In this document: positions 50,537 through 62,564 of the stretch, piece by piece | Layout of the letters: every line of letters starts with the position of its first letter | How positions within the stretch are numbered: position 1 is the first letter of the stretch | Source of the DNA: Tubiluchus corallicola | Lineage: Eukaryota > Priapulida > Priapulimorpha > Priapulimorphida > Tubiluchidae | DNA: 64,000 nucleotides | NCBI GenBank assembly: GCA_030141605.1 | Contig: JAQGDQ010000303.1 | Coordinates: 124,001 to 188,000, forward strand | Direction: 5' to 3' | The notes under the pieces: model-generated | Database searches by the model: none | Told to the model about the DNA's origin: nothing | The model's input: only the letters and a program-made list of their open reading frames with translations | Made by a program: the position numbers and the translations under genes

Positions 50537-52690
50537 ACGTCGTTTCGCCAGGGCACAATTCGCCAGTACATCACTTCGCCAAATCTATCTTTTCGCCAGT
50601 GTATCGTGATTAACACAGAAAACTTAATTGACCTAGAAGTCACCATTGACCATTTGGTATCGACATGGTTTCATTTAAACGCTTTGTGAATGGAAGACGT
50701 AAGTCGTACAGAGGCATGCCATATATCATTGGATTTGCAATGAAACGTAGAATCTGATGCACCCCGTCAAAGTCACGAGACGAGTTTCACTTGGCCAAAA
50801 AATGGCAATAAAAAAGTTATCTAGTCAAAAATTTTGGCCAAATTTGATGTGCTTGTAGATAGAGTTAGATGCACTGTGCTAAAAAATGTCCTTGGCTTAC
50901 TAGCCTGAGAAGCTGTTGGGACCTCGAGAACCTAATTTTTTCTGGACTTCACCAGAATTAAACTCTTATGTTACTCAGGACAAAGGCGCCACGGGGCAGC
51001 ATAGAGCCGGGTGACGATAGTCCAATCAATTCTGTATCTATTATGTGTTATGCAGCCGCCACCTGTAAACGGTTTCCGCGAAACGACCGTTTTACTAGAC
51101 CCATGTTGGTACCGTGCTTAAAACTTATGACAAAAGATCAGCATTTTCAACTTTGGGAAGTCATAATTCTTCAAGGAAGCCATTTTAAATTACGTAGCTA
51201 ACACTGAAAATAGAACTGTCCTTGTGCTAGCTACCAGACTGGAAAGACAAAAGGACCTCAATGTCCTAATTTTTGCGGCAACTCGCCCAAACTTTTATCC
51301 TTATGTTATGCAAGACTGAAGCACCAGTTACCAAGGTGGCGGCCAATGGCAATAGTCCCATCGAACGTCTATCCAACGGTGTGCTATACTAGTACCATTT
51401 ACTTACAGTTATTGTGCAAAGGCCTTTTTTCAAATATTTCCTCTCATAGTTAAGGTATAAGGAAGCCAAAACCTTGACACCCATACTTAAGGTACAGGAA
51501 AAAAGGATGACTTTGAGGAGTCATTACTACCAAAGAAGCAGTTCCCAACTATCTTCGTCCAAGTGACAGTCCTATCAATTCTCTACCCGCATTCTAAACC
51601 ATGACATCCCCAACGTTCAGCACCTCGTCCACAATCGATTCACCAGACCCATTTTCACGCTCTTAAAACTAAGGAGTGACATCTAACCCTAATCCTGGCG
51701 AAATCCTGAAGTCCACACACCTAAGACAATTAGATGACCAGCATCGTAAGGACATTAAAACTAGCTGCAGTGCTTAAGAAAGCCAGTGATTAACAAAAAA
51801 AAAACAGGGAATCATCCAAAAAACACTAGAGAAAATGTTAATGGAACATGTTACTTTCTAGCTTAAAATTGTTAATCCCTAGTTTTGGTAGTTTAGTGCA
51901 GGACTTGTATCTTCCGTTCACAAAGCCTTTTTAAATTTATGAAACCATGTCGATACCAGCTATATAAGTACATAATTTAAGTATAGTACCGACATGCGTC
52001 CAGAAAAAAGGCAGTGGCAGCCCTGTAGCACTGGTGGCTGTGTGGCACATCATTGGATAAAGAATTGGTCGGGCAATCACCACTGGACGCCATCTTGGTA
52101 ATTGGTGCTTCTTGTAGGAGTAATATTACAAGCTAATGTGGCTTTCTACCCTAGCTACAAGCAGCCAAATTTGGTCGAGTAACACTATCTAATTTTTGGC
52201 TTATTCCAAAAAGATGCGTGTCTCGGAAACTAAACATTGCGGAACGAAAATAACAGCAGATTCCGAATTTTATATTTTCGACTAGACATCCTTTTTATCA
52301 CCGTTTTCTGGCTAAACGAATCTTGACTCGCGATCTTGACGCGTGCACCAGATTCTACGTTTCATTCTACGCTACATTGCAAATCCAATGATATATGATA
52401 CGCTGCTGTACGACTTAAGTCTTCTGTCCATAAAGTGTTTAAATAAAAATGACGATATTTAATGGTCAGTGGTGACTTCTACGTCAGTTAAGTCTTCAGT
52501 GTTAGTCACGATACACTGACGAAAAGATGCAGTGGCGAGAAGGGTACTCCTTTTTTAAATACTACACTATTTCTACCTACAACTTCTGAAACGACGCACT
52601 GGTGAAACGATGCACTGGCGAAAAGATAGACTGGTGAAAAGATAGACTAGAGAAAAAGATAGATTGGCGAAAAGATAATGGCAAAGTGGC
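50537..52690. mobile_element. Foldback-type element with inverted arms of more than 300 bp
   Basis: Left arm (about 50537-50850) and right arm (about 52258-52690) are inverted copies sharing TTTCGCCAGTG-type units, GAAACGTAGAATCTG, CATTGGATTTGCAATG/GCAAATCCAATGATAT and GTCTAGTC segments. Outer parts consist of short tandem units (TCTTTTCGCCAGT and variants), as in foldback elements. The middle has repeated blocks (AGTCC(C/A)ATC, CTTATGTTA) and no transposase frame. Confidence 0.7.
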
Positions 52691-54911
52691 TACTTATGTA
52701 ATGTTCAGAGGGCCTATCAGAGCAGAGAACAGCAAAAGGTTAAGCTAACTTAATTATTGAACGAGTTTATACTCACCTTCGTTTTATTGTCAGATCTTTC
52801 TTTTAAGAAACGTTATTTTTATAGTCACCAAAACAAGCTTCTATACTTGCAGCCCTCGTAAAAATTGTGGAACTGTTGATTAGGCAGCACAGAGCAAAAA
52901 AGCCGATTGTATTGTCATCTTCAGTAACTGCGTGTTCGTGACATTTTCCAATATGCAAGCACTTTGTTACAGGTGACAGAGATGCGTCGCGCACAAATAT
53001 ATTTATCGGACTCAAGAAATGCTAGGTCTAGCTATCGCATGTCAGATTGGCCAGATAGCAAACAGCATCAGCTTTAGTGCGAAAATTAGTAGATTAAGAG
53101 AGATACTGTTGATGCTAAATTAGATATCCCGAATTTACTTAGCTGCAATAGTGTTTTGAGAATTAACAGGGCATATGTAATTCCATTTAGGTGTCTTTCG
53201 TGTGTGGGCATTGTTTTTAAGTAACGTTTAACGTAATTTATATTAAAGGAAAAAATCGCAATTCGGCACCTCTCAACACTTTTAAAAAGCGAATTCGAAT
53301 ACGCTGTATTTTGGTGTTATAAGACTCATACTGCCACACTATACGATTCAATAATTTTATTTTTTTATAAAATAAGTAAGTCTGAAGACGAAAAGATACA
53401 GATCAGAGTAACATACATGATAAAATACTAAATTTAGCATCACTGTTGTTATAATATAGGAAACAATGCTATGCTTTTGTCTTTGCTGAATTTTAGATGC
53501 AAAATCCATTACTCAGCCCTGAAAACCAACACGAACACCGACATGCTTGCTGGTTAATAAGTAAGTTGCTTTAACAAACAGAATAAAAAACGTGGTATTG
53601 CATTTGTACCCTTCGAAACGGTACTTGCTATTTAAATTACGCAATTAAATTGATGTCACAGTGAAATTTTGACTAGTTATGGAAATTTGGTTACATGACA
53701 TTACATTTCATTACATGATACTCAAAAGACATTGTGCAAGTAATGCTTAGCGTGAAGTTAACGTTAGGTGAAACTGCAAATAAGCTATTCCACATTCTCT
53801 TGAATGTTTAGGCCAGTGCGCAAAATTGCGCACAGTAAATACATGTAATTTTAGGCAAAATCGACTTTTGGGGATCTGTGGCCGGCCGACTCGTTGATCG
53901 ACCTTTTAAAATCGCAAATAAATTTGCAGCGGCCTGCCAAGTGATATCAAGTGTTATATTAAATATCAAAATCCAATACATTATATTAAACTTTGCCCAT
54001 TGCCGTACAGTAGTACTTGCTTTTTGGCACCACAACTGTACGTTTCTCACAAGGCGGCAAAAGCAACACAAATCTCGCCAGTACCTATTCAATATTTCGA
54101 ATATTGCAGGTACTGTATCCAGTTGTAGAGAGACTTACCAGCAGGTAGACTGTTATTTAACTCAGTGACGCCCACCCAATCACGCAATTATTATAGAAGC
54201 TAATTGCATAGTATTACAGTGCCATGAACTGCAATCGACATAGTCAATTGTACATCGTATCACGTCCATCAATTTTGTGAGAATCGGATAAAATATCCCC
54301 GGTTGATAAAGATCCGTAATTATCGTCAACCTGCTAAATGTGACGACGTCATTTGTTTCCAAATATAAAACTAAAACGCGAAATTGCATTACAAATAATA
54401 CCCTATTGCCTATTGCAACAAGCGTAAAAATATTAAATCAAATTTGGGCAGAATCAAATTTATAAGAGCAATTAGGTATTGACTCAAATGACGTCGAGCT
54501 GTGCTTGCGTGGGTGTAAAGCAGCATTATGATCACTTGACTATATATTAGCTATATATAGAAGTGAATTTATAGAACATAATTTTTGTACTTTTATTTAC
54601 ATGAAAACTTCCATATGAATTCTAGTGAAGTTCAAAAAGTCAAAACGACCGTCAGATGTCAGAAACGACAGAATGGTGTAAAGTTTGTTATTCTGAATCA
54701 CACAAAGAATAATGCTCATTTCTCTCGTTTGGCCTTGTGCATAATTGAATCTAGTGATTACTCTTCCATAACAATAGCTATAAGTTTAACTAATAATTCG
54801 GTAAGCGTTTATTATTGAATGTCAAGGTCTATTAGGGCTTTGTGCAAAAATTACAGTTAAGAGAGAGCCGGATTCATGTATCTTGCCTACAAAACGCACC
54901 TACGCACGTTT
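52691..54911. other. Intergenic stretch without recognised genes
   Basis: AT-rich. Short open frames exist on both strands (for example 52803-53015) but have no recognisable domain, acceptable splice context or codon bias. Confidence 0.35.
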
Positions 54912-55057
54912 ACGTATGAGAACTTAATGCACGTTTGCGCAGTAAATTCATGTACATGTCTTAATTAAGGGTCTGCGACGCATGTTACGTAGGAGAACTT
55001 CAAGCATGTTTGCGCAGTAAATTCACGTACATGTACATGTCTTAATTAAGGGTTTGC
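54912..55057 (+). repeat. Two-copy tandem repeat, unit about 75 bp
   Basis: The block with GAGAACTT, GCGCAGTAAATTCA, GTACATGTCTTAATTAAG and GGGT(C/T)TGCGA occurs twice in succession, the second copy with an extra GTACAT. Confidence 0.75.
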
Positions 55058-56514
55058 GAAGGCAAGTTTGGCTTTTTATCATAAGTACGGTATTGGATGT
55101 GATTCAAGTAAGTCTTCGGGTTCACGCACACATGTTTTAGTGAATTGTACCTAAACTTTTCGTAAATAGATTTTTCTGTGCAGATTTTTTAGCCTTTGAC
55201 AACCAATAAACGCTTGACATTTTATATGGGCTCTACAGCCACCGCGGCGTTTCCGTTTACAGTGAAGAAAATGGTCAACTCGCTTCAACAAAACATAACA
55301 TTTGAATATTTGAAGAAATAAAACCCAACTAGAGGCTCGGGAAAATAGTCTTACATTATGAGTGGCTATCTTGAAGAAAAAGCAAGCAATGATTCAGGCC
55401 GTACTCCATTGTGACCTGCAGCCTAAATATACACTTTATTACTGTCGATGCCCCGTTCGTTGTATAACTGACGTATTGATCACTACGAACCGCTAGCGTA
55501 GATCAAGAACTGCGTTTTACATTTGCTCATTTTCTTAACTAATTTGTAATAAAAAAAAAACATAAACCGACATAAGGCTTCAGTTCATTGCAACTGTAAT
55601 TGTGATTATAATTGTAATTCTTAATCCACTTCAGCTTTAACATTATAATTAATGTTATGCATGTAATTACAGAACTGTATTTATATTATAGTAACAGGTC
55701 TACATTTAAAGTTACAGAATAAAAACAATAACAATTATGAAACTACGTAGTGGATAACAAAAAAACTAATACAGTGTAATAAAAACTCACTATACGACAA
55801 TACAACAATCATAATAAATTCAACATAATAAATCACCAAAAGAAAAGTAAGGATACACAGAGAGCAAGGAAGAGATGAAAAAAGAGAGAAGACGAAAAAC
55901 GAAAAGTAGTTCTGCAGAATACAGGACAAAATATAAGCAGCAATCAGTCAAGGGATGTACTGCGGTACCTAAGCGCACGAGTCGTCTTAATTGGGTCGGA
56001 TATTTAGAAACTAAACATACGGTCAAACTTCGTTATAACCCCCCCCCCCCCCCTTATAATGTCAGCCTCGCTTAACAACGGCAAAACAGTCTCCATATCT
56101 GCATAGACATATATGTATTAATGCACCACGTTAAAATGCCAAACTCACTTAACGCCAAGCTTTTTTGCAGTCTCAGATTTGGCTGTATTTAGGATAGATT
56201 TTTCTTAAAAGTGGCAAGAACAGGAATTTTTATTTTCACACCAAGCAAGTTCATTAAGAAGGTAGAAGAAGCAAGGCAAGTGTCAAACGTCAAAAGAGAT
56301 TGGAAGGAGGTTTTCACTGCGGAATCCGACCACTTGTAACTTTAAGCACGTTTCTACGTGGACAGTTTTGAGTTCCACGAAGTATACGATTGTATGTAAT
56401 ACATTAGTGTGCGCACGCCTAACTTTGCTCGTAAGTGGCAGCAGTACCGTATGAGTTACACATAAATCGTTTACGCATGTGGCGATTAAGTGCACTTAAT
56501 GTTTCATATTTACG
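55058..56514. other. Intergenic stretch with a poly-C tract
   Basis: Contains an uninterrupted run of about 13 C at 56040-56053 preceded by CTTCGTTATAA, a motif common at pogo-type element ends. No gene recognised. Confidence 0.4.
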
Positions 56515-56830
56515 GGTATGAGACGCTTGGCCTTGAGACATTTGGTCATGGGGCATTTAGACACAGAAGCACTTGAGCAGGATACATATGGGCAGTAGTA
56601 AAATTTAATGCTGTACCTAACTTTTAATTTTTTGTTTATTAAATTTTTAATGATTCATTATCTTCCCAACTCTTACAATACATTATCTCTCAACTCAAAG
56701 TGTACAAATTATGTATAAATAAAGATATTATGCATAATATTTTTTAAGATAATTTCTCTAAATTCAACATTTTCAAGAATATGTGCAGTAACTATCAAAA
56801 CCAGTCAAATGACTTTGCACTTTAGGTTTT
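56515..56830. repeat. Partial copy of the dispersed repeat seen at 19.0-19.9 kb
   Basis: Shares ATTAAATTTTTAATGATTC, CCAACTCTTACAAT and TTTTTTAAGAT-x-x-x-TTC with the nidogen-intron repeat, plus CATTTGG/GGCATTTAGACAC units at its left end. Diverged and incomplete. Confidence 0.45.
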
Positions 56831-57298
56831 CCACTCTTGTTGTTTATAAAATGAACGAAGCAGAAGACCCTGCAAGTTTACATTAGCATTTTCTCAAATA
56901 CGATAGCAATTTATTTCAGAAATATTAAATGCATTACAAAAACAGCAAATAACCGAAAATGTGAGTGATAAAAAGATCTAGTCACAAAAAAATTTAGCAC
57001 TGTTGAACAAATTCAACTAATACTTAGTGAATGTTTTTAATAATGGCAAAAACTGTGGTAAGATTCTGTTTATGTGACTGTTTATGATACTTAAGTCTAG
57101 TATCAGTAGGAAAAAATGCCACACGCCACAACATGCCACGTGAAAACATTCCGATTCCGATATAAGTGAAAACAGTTGGCCAGAGGAGAACATTTTTGCT
57201 CAACTCGACTTCCTGTTTTAAGACTTCTTGCACATGTTCATGTTTATCTTGCTTTTGGTGACCTGTGTTATGAAATTTTAGTTGTTCAAGTTAGTTTA

Positions 57299-57852
57299 CC
57301 GTATAAACTTATGTACAAGTCGAATTTTTGGGAGGTGATTTTAAGGTGAAATTCTTGGGGTCGACTTATATTTAAGATGTTTTTGGGAGATGTTGCTAAA
57401 GAATCGTCTACAATACGAACATGTAAAGAAATAATCCTTCATTATATGCTGGACTGAATGAACACTCATACTGTGATACTTCACATCAGAAAATGTTCGC
57501 ATCTTGACATTACTCCACAAACTTAACAAATATTACTGTAATTTATTTTAATGTATGTGAAATTAAGTTAGAATTTATATATTACTGGCAAATAAACTAG
57601 CGACGGAGCACTCGATCAGAACATGCAAACCGCTAATGTTGTGCAGGTGCTTCTGGGTGAAGTTTTACACGGGCTTTGTACATGCGTGTTTTACTGGCAA
57701 AATATCGATTACCAGCATACAAGCATATATAGAACACAACTACGTAGAGGTATTAATTTTAGTAAATTATTTTTTTCCTCAATTGGGAAGGTGATGAACC
57801 ACATCATTTACTCTGGAAGATCTTAATATTTTAGGGTCGACTTGTACACAGG
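57299..57852. mobile_element. Pogo-like non-autonomous element (tentative)
   Basis: Left end CCGTATAAACTTATGTACAA and right end, reverse-complemented, CCTGTGTACAAGTCGACCC share GTACAAGTCGA, and both are bordered by TA. GTCGACTT motifs recur inside. Its right 129 bp lie within the left arm of the perfect inverted repeat. Confidence 0.4.
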
Positions 57853-58049
57853 TAATATATAAAATGATGCAATTTTTGGTCTTAAAATGAACATCGACTT
57901 GTAAATAAGGTCAGATTGGTATGTAAGTACATATGGTACTTTACAGTGTAAACTCTTGTGTATTACACATACAGCTATACACATTACACTTATGTTCCAC
58001 ACAACTCTTCTTTTTCTGTCATTCCTTACAATATTAACTACATTAATTT
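57724..58049 (+). repeat. Left arm of a perfect 326-bp inverted repeat
   Basis: Reverse complement of 59663-59988, identical at every position I compared, including the boundaries TATATAGAACACAACTACG (outer) and ACTACATTAATTT (inner). Spacer 1613 bp. Confidence 0.9.
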
Positions 58050-58404
58050 TGGTATTTGACATAAGATATCTTGTTCTCAGATAATCTGAATTATTAGAAG
58101 TTATTTTTACACCAATGTTTGGTTTTGTGTAGAATTTTTAATGTTTTCAGACTACTTTTTTAATATCTTAACCTGTAAACTTCAAAATGCTTTCTAGCAG
58201 TTATTGTGTTATTCAACTGCCTGAAAGCCTTGTTTGGTTTAGTTAAAAATATACATGATATTTTTTGGTTAACTTAGTATAACTAATAATAGTTTATCTT
58301 TAACATTTATAATGCACACAATTTATGAAAAAAATGTTTATTATAATTTAATAAAAAAGAACGAATCTTCAACTTTATAACATTAGCATCTGTATGTTTT
58401 ACAG

Positions 58405-58728
58405 GACTCATTGTTCATTGTTGATTCTTTGGATATACCAACTAATGATTCTCAGTTTCTTGAGGACATGGCAGAAGCTAGAAATTGGGGACTGTCCGTC
58501 TTGTATGTGGACAACAGTGACATTATTCCAAGGAACATGGCCGTGGCTTTGGACAAACTGCCAAGTTTTAATGCAATGCCTGTTTATGGACTTAATGTAT
58601 ACAGTATGTTAAAACATCAGACGATTATTTTTACTCTTGCAGCATTAGAGAAAATAGAAGAAAAACTGTTGTATCACATGCATTCATTTCACAGTGTGGC
58701 TAAAAAATACCAGCTTTCAAGATGGTGA
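58405..58728 (+). CDS. MRPL4: Mitochondrial ribosomal protein L4 (uL4m), 3'-terminal exon only
   Basis: An acceptor (TGTTTTACAG ending 58404) is followed by 107 codons in phase 0 and TGA at 58726-58728. The reading DSLFIVDSLDIPTNDSQFL, RNWGLSVLYVD, MPVYGLNVYSMLKHQTII and LEKIEEKLLYHMH matches the C-terminal third of animal MRPL4, a mitochondrial large-subunit protein at the peptide exit tunnel. The frame is intact, with a normal C-terminus. The upstream exons, including the conserved Gly-rich GGGRKPW-type region, were not found on the + strand to the left. So this is either the end of a long-intron gene or an isolated copied exon. It sits between the arms of the 326-bp inverted repeat, next to a solo LTR. 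Confidence 0.85.
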   Translation, partial: DSLFIVDSLDIPTNDSQFLEDMAEARNWGLSVLYVDNSDIIPRNMAVALDKLPSFNAMPVYGLNVYSMLKHQTIIFTLAALEKIEEKLLYHMHSFHSVAKKYQLSRW

Positions 58729-59166
58729 CTTTATAGTGATTTTAATTAAACTGGACAAGTTTGTGTTCTCTGTTGTTGTATGTGATACATGATCATGATT
58801 TGTATTACATATAGAAAAGCCAGTAATATTACAGACTCCAACAGGATTCCACATTTATTTTTGCAGATTTGACTCGCCATGGACACATTTATTGCTTTAG
58901 TAAATTCATCTTCTATCCAACTGTCAAATAGCTATTAATATAATGATCTATTTTGAACTTATAAAGGTAATAAGAAGCTGTTTATATATATATTGTAAGT
59001 CACTTAAGTATAGCAATTTTTGAGGCAAAAGTTAACCAGAAAAGGTTGTTGCATATGCTCACTCATTGTTTGAAGTTTATGCAAAAGATAATACTGTATT
59101 TGTTGCATTGTTCTTGATTCTTGAAGGTCTTTTGTAAGTGAGGTATGTTTTACATTGTTATTGAAT

Positions 59167-59544
59167 TGTTGTGTTTCTTTCTCTCAGACGGCTCGTAGAG
59201 AAAACAAGAAAACACATTGTCAAATTAAATAGGTTTATTGTGTGAGAATTCCACAACACAAAAGTATGAAGGAACTCAAAATATGTACAGTCAAGTGATA
59301 ATCTGGAAACATGTAAGCGAGCGTGTGCGTATCTGAGAATATGAGAATAAACTTGAGCGGCCAGCTCCGCCTTATATATATCAATCCAAATGGACAACAC
59401 CAGAACGATCTAGAAACTACTACGCGCATCGCATATAGAAAGTTCTAGAATCTACAATTTCTTCTACAAGGTAAAAAGATTGGTTCTACTATACTATAGA
59501 ACATTCTACAATTTTCTGTTTATTTCTAATGAATCTCCACAACA
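59167..59544 (-). mobile_element. Solo LTR of an LTR retrotransposon
   Basis: 378-bp unit with ends TGTTGTG and CACAACA, flanked by a perfect 5-bp duplication TGAAT (59162-59166 and 59545-59549), as left by LTR retrotransposon integration. Read on the minus strand, a TATATATAAGG box precedes an AATAAA, giving the usual promoter-to-polyA order. No internal coding region is present, consistent with LTR-LTR recombination. Confidence 0.85.
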
Positions 59545-59662
59545 TGAATGTAGTGCACACTTGAGTATGATTATTTAGTGCAAAGCGCAAAGATAAACAG
59601 ATACAGTACTTGTATGGGAATTTTCTGCTGTGTATACTGAGCATAACAAACAGATATGACAG

Positions 59663-59988
59663 AAATTAATGTAGTTAATATTGTAAGGAATGACAGAAAA
59701 AGAAGAGTTGTGTGGAACATAAGTGTAATGTGTATAGCTGTATGTGTAATACACAAGAGTTTACACTGTAAAGTACCATATGTACTTACATACCAATCTG
59801 ACCTTATTTACAAGTCGATGTTCATTTTAAGACCAAAAATTGCATCATTTTATATATTACCTGTGTACAAGTCGACCCTAAAATATTAAGATCTTCCAGA
59901 GTAAATGATGTGGTTCATCACCTTCCCAATTGAGGAAAAAAATAATTTACTAAAATTAATACCTCTACGTAGTTGTGTTCTATATATG
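59663..59988 (-). repeat. Right arm of the perfect 326-bp inverted repeat
   Basis: Exact reverse complement of 57724-58049 as far as read by eye; sequence similarity stops abruptly at both ends. Confidence 0.9.
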
Positions 59989-60087
59989 ATAAAAAAAATT
60001 AAAAAACACTCAGCTATACTATAAAATTACGATAGAAACTAATAAAATTCTTTTCGCATTTAACGCCCTGTAATAAAACTTTTTCAG

Positions 60088-60323
60088 GATCTGTTAGAAA
60101 AACTGCTTATTCAAAAGAGCACGCAGATGACCAATACACGCGCACGTTCAGGAAAGGAGTAGAATGGGGCAACGCAGAAGGCGCCATCTATCCGGTCAAT
60201 AGCTTCGCCGATCTCTACTACCCGAGGCAGGGATTCTACGGCGGAAGTGGTTTAAAGCTCGGACTTCCGGCTTACGGATTCGCCGGCCCAAATGGCAGAA
60301 CGAGTTACGTTGAGAGGAGATGA
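60088..60323 (+). CDS. Orphan 3'-terminal exon of an unrecognised gene
   Basis: A strong acceptor (ACTTTTTCAG ending 60087) is followed by 78 codons open in one frame (two bases complete the split codon) to TGA at 60321-60323. It reads RKTAYSKEHADDQYTRTFRK, then EWGNAEGAIYPVNSFADLYY, RQGFYGGSGLKLGLPAYGF and ends RTSYVERR. Base composition is much more GC-rich than its surroundings, with many C/G third positions, which supports real coding sequence. It is rich in Gly and Tyr. I do not recognise the family. Upstream exons were not found; they may lie in long introns to the left. There is no link to the MRPL4 exon, which has its own stop. Confidence 0.55.
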
Positions 60324-61181
60324 TCTAACTGTGTAAAAAATTGCCATGTGTTTAAGAAAAAAGTATTAATTTACTAAAAAAACGTAATCACATATTTTTT
60401 TAAATTCTTTAAAATTTTTCGAAAAAGTTCTAAATATTTTAAGCATCGATGTACATAATATTTTAATGTTTTTTTTTCTGTCGGTTGCAAACAACCAGTC
60501 TATTTTGAAGTGTTAAATGAAATGATCAGTTTAATGGACTAATCCATCACTCATTGCAAATTATTGGCCCATCATCCTTCTTTTCAGAATTCTCTGAAAC
60601 TTTTTGAACAAATCAATCTCTGAAATGAGAGACAGTTTATAAAAAAATGTTCTTGTTAAACAGAAACTGCATACATCGTCATTTTCTAAACTCATCCGTA
60701 TTGGTCACGTGTTTGGGCATTACTGTCGGGTAAACATGCCTTGTGGTTTATAAATTATACAGGGTGTTCCAAAAGAAACAGCTCACTAACTAATGTTATC
60801 AGCATACCAATACTGCATCTGACAGAGCGTGCCCAATTGTAATGTAATGTGCAAAAATCAAGATATTGTAGTATAATCTCCTTACAGCCTCTGACTTGAA
60901 ACTCAAAGACATTTTTTGTGATACGTTTCAGCATTATTTCACAGCTGTTTCTTTTTGAACGAATTCAACTAAGTGAGTCATAAATTGCAATACCCAAATA
61001 ATAAACAGTTACGCAGGCGACGGTGTTAGTAACTAGAATGTCTAAACTAACCATTATGTTGTCCCCCAGAAAAAACTTCAAAAAATTTAGTACAAAAAAA
61101 TTCCAAAGTAGCACAACAAATTACGTCGTTACGTGAGTCTTTGTAATCACGACATTCTTGCAAATGTAATTTATTAATATA
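60324..61181. other. Downstream flank without recognised features
   Basis: AT-rich; no further exon, RNA gene or repeat seen. Confidence 0.35.
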
Positions 61182-61963
61182 GGTTTTACACGTCAAATGT
61201 AGACACAAGAAAGTTCAAATGTGACTTAGGTAAGTCAAATGTAGACATAAGAATTTCAAATGTGTTTTGGTAACTCAAATGTGACTTAGGTAAGTCAAAT
61301 GTAGATGCATTACTTTGAATAAATCGGTAATTAACTCATTTAAGAGCAAATTATAAAAAGATAAACCAAAGATAGTCATCACTTCTTTCATAACTTTGAA
61401 AAATGCGTTGTTTATCCTCAAACGAAATTCTTTGATAAACCATAACGTCTGTAGAAAAGAATAAATTGGTTCCCACTTCCCAATGAACAGTGAATCACTA
61501 ATTAGTTTTTTAAGTAATGCATTAGCACTGCATTAATGAATTGGTTTCTCTCAAGAAACATAGTTTATTTTAACAATGTATTGTTTTCTCTAACAGTTCC
61601 AATGGTATGTAAAGTTTACAGAATATTAGTGAACTATTATAGACATATAAAGTTATTATTTTCACAGCAATTATTAAATTAAGATTAAAGGACATTAAAT
61701 TTAACATGCTTAAACTTTACCACCTATCCACATTTGAAATACTAGTGTCACATTTGACTTGACATGTGTCTACATTTGACTTACCGTAAACGTTTAAGAT
61801 TTCTTGAAAACTATTGTTAACACATTTGCATTATCTAAGTCTACTTTTGAGTTACCAAGACAGATTTGAATTACCTAAATCTACATTTGAGTTACCAAGA
61901 CACATTTGAATTACCTAAATCTACATTTGACTTAACGTAGGTTTACATTTGACATGTAAAACC
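61182..61963. mobile_element. TATA-flanked inverted-repeat MITE with internal tandem units
   Basis: Ends GGTTTTACACGTCAAATGTA and, reverse-complemented, GGTTTTACATGTCAAATGTA, bordered by TATA on both sides (61178-61181 and 61964-61967). Both arms contain serial copies of a unit with GTCAAATGTAGAC or TACATTTGAGTTACC. No transposase frame. Confidence 0.75.
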
Positions 61964-62444
61964 TATACACTGCCGATAAGTATGCAGCTATAGTCACAAT
62001 TACAGACAGTTTAAACGTGACATAAATTACGAAAATTGTGTGAACTTGTCGTCGTCGGTAAATGGTAATAAAGTGTGGCGAGTTCATTATACATGCAAAA
62101 GATTTCCGTATTTTTCTTTTTGTTGAACTAGAATGGGGTTACGAAATTGATGGATTATTTGCGTTTTGAAATTTATTTTATTAAAATTAGCTTATATAAT
62201 TTGCAAAAACGATCCGAACCTTGTCTATTGCATAAAAAACTGTCCTTGTCGTCAAATATTTCACAATGCACATTCAAATTAATAAACGTTTAATTAGGCA
62301 CGCATATATTGTACTATAGGGCTGTGGTGAAATGAAATGTAATGCAGGCAGGGGAATACAGTAGACTTCTCAGGTATGCATGTGAACGTGGCTTTATCTA
62401 GCACACACTCGTATTCTGACCTTGTGTTAGTAAAAGCCACTAGT

Positions 62445-62500
62445 CACGTGCACACCTGAGCTTATAAAAAGGAAAGGTCTGTTGTAGACCCTTGTCAGTG
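62445..62500 (+). promoter_or_regulatory. Candidate core promoter: E-box, TATA box, initiator
   Basis: CACGTG at 62445-62450, TATAAAAA at 62463-62470 and an initiator-like TCAGTG at 62495-62500, 34 bp from TATA start to the A of the initiator. Spacing is close to the usual 30-32 bp. It is followed by a plausible first exon. Confidence 0.45.
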
Positions 62501-62564
62501 ATCGTGTCTTTCATTGCAGCTCTGTTCACATTTCACAGGCTTGCCGCAAACTCCGTTCTTCTAG
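62497..62564 (+). other. Candidate non-coding first exon
   Basis: About 68 bases from the initiator to a strong donor (CTAG|GTAAGC, intron from 62565). There is no ATG in it, so it would be 5' UTR of a gene continuing to the right, past the window. The minisatellite would then lie in its first intron. Confidence 0.4.

Noticed and set aside
50968-51201. 77-codon frame inside the foldback element
   Set aside because: No transposase motif; the region is non-coding repeat.
52803-53015. Minus-strand frame with several Cys, and an opposing short + strand frame
   Set aside because: No recognisable family, signal peptide or partner exons; both strands open by chance.
57823-58062. Identical small open frames at 57823-58062 (minus) and 59656-59889 (plus)
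   Set aside because: They are the two arms of the inverted repeat; the frame has no domain and lies partly in a transposon-like sequence.
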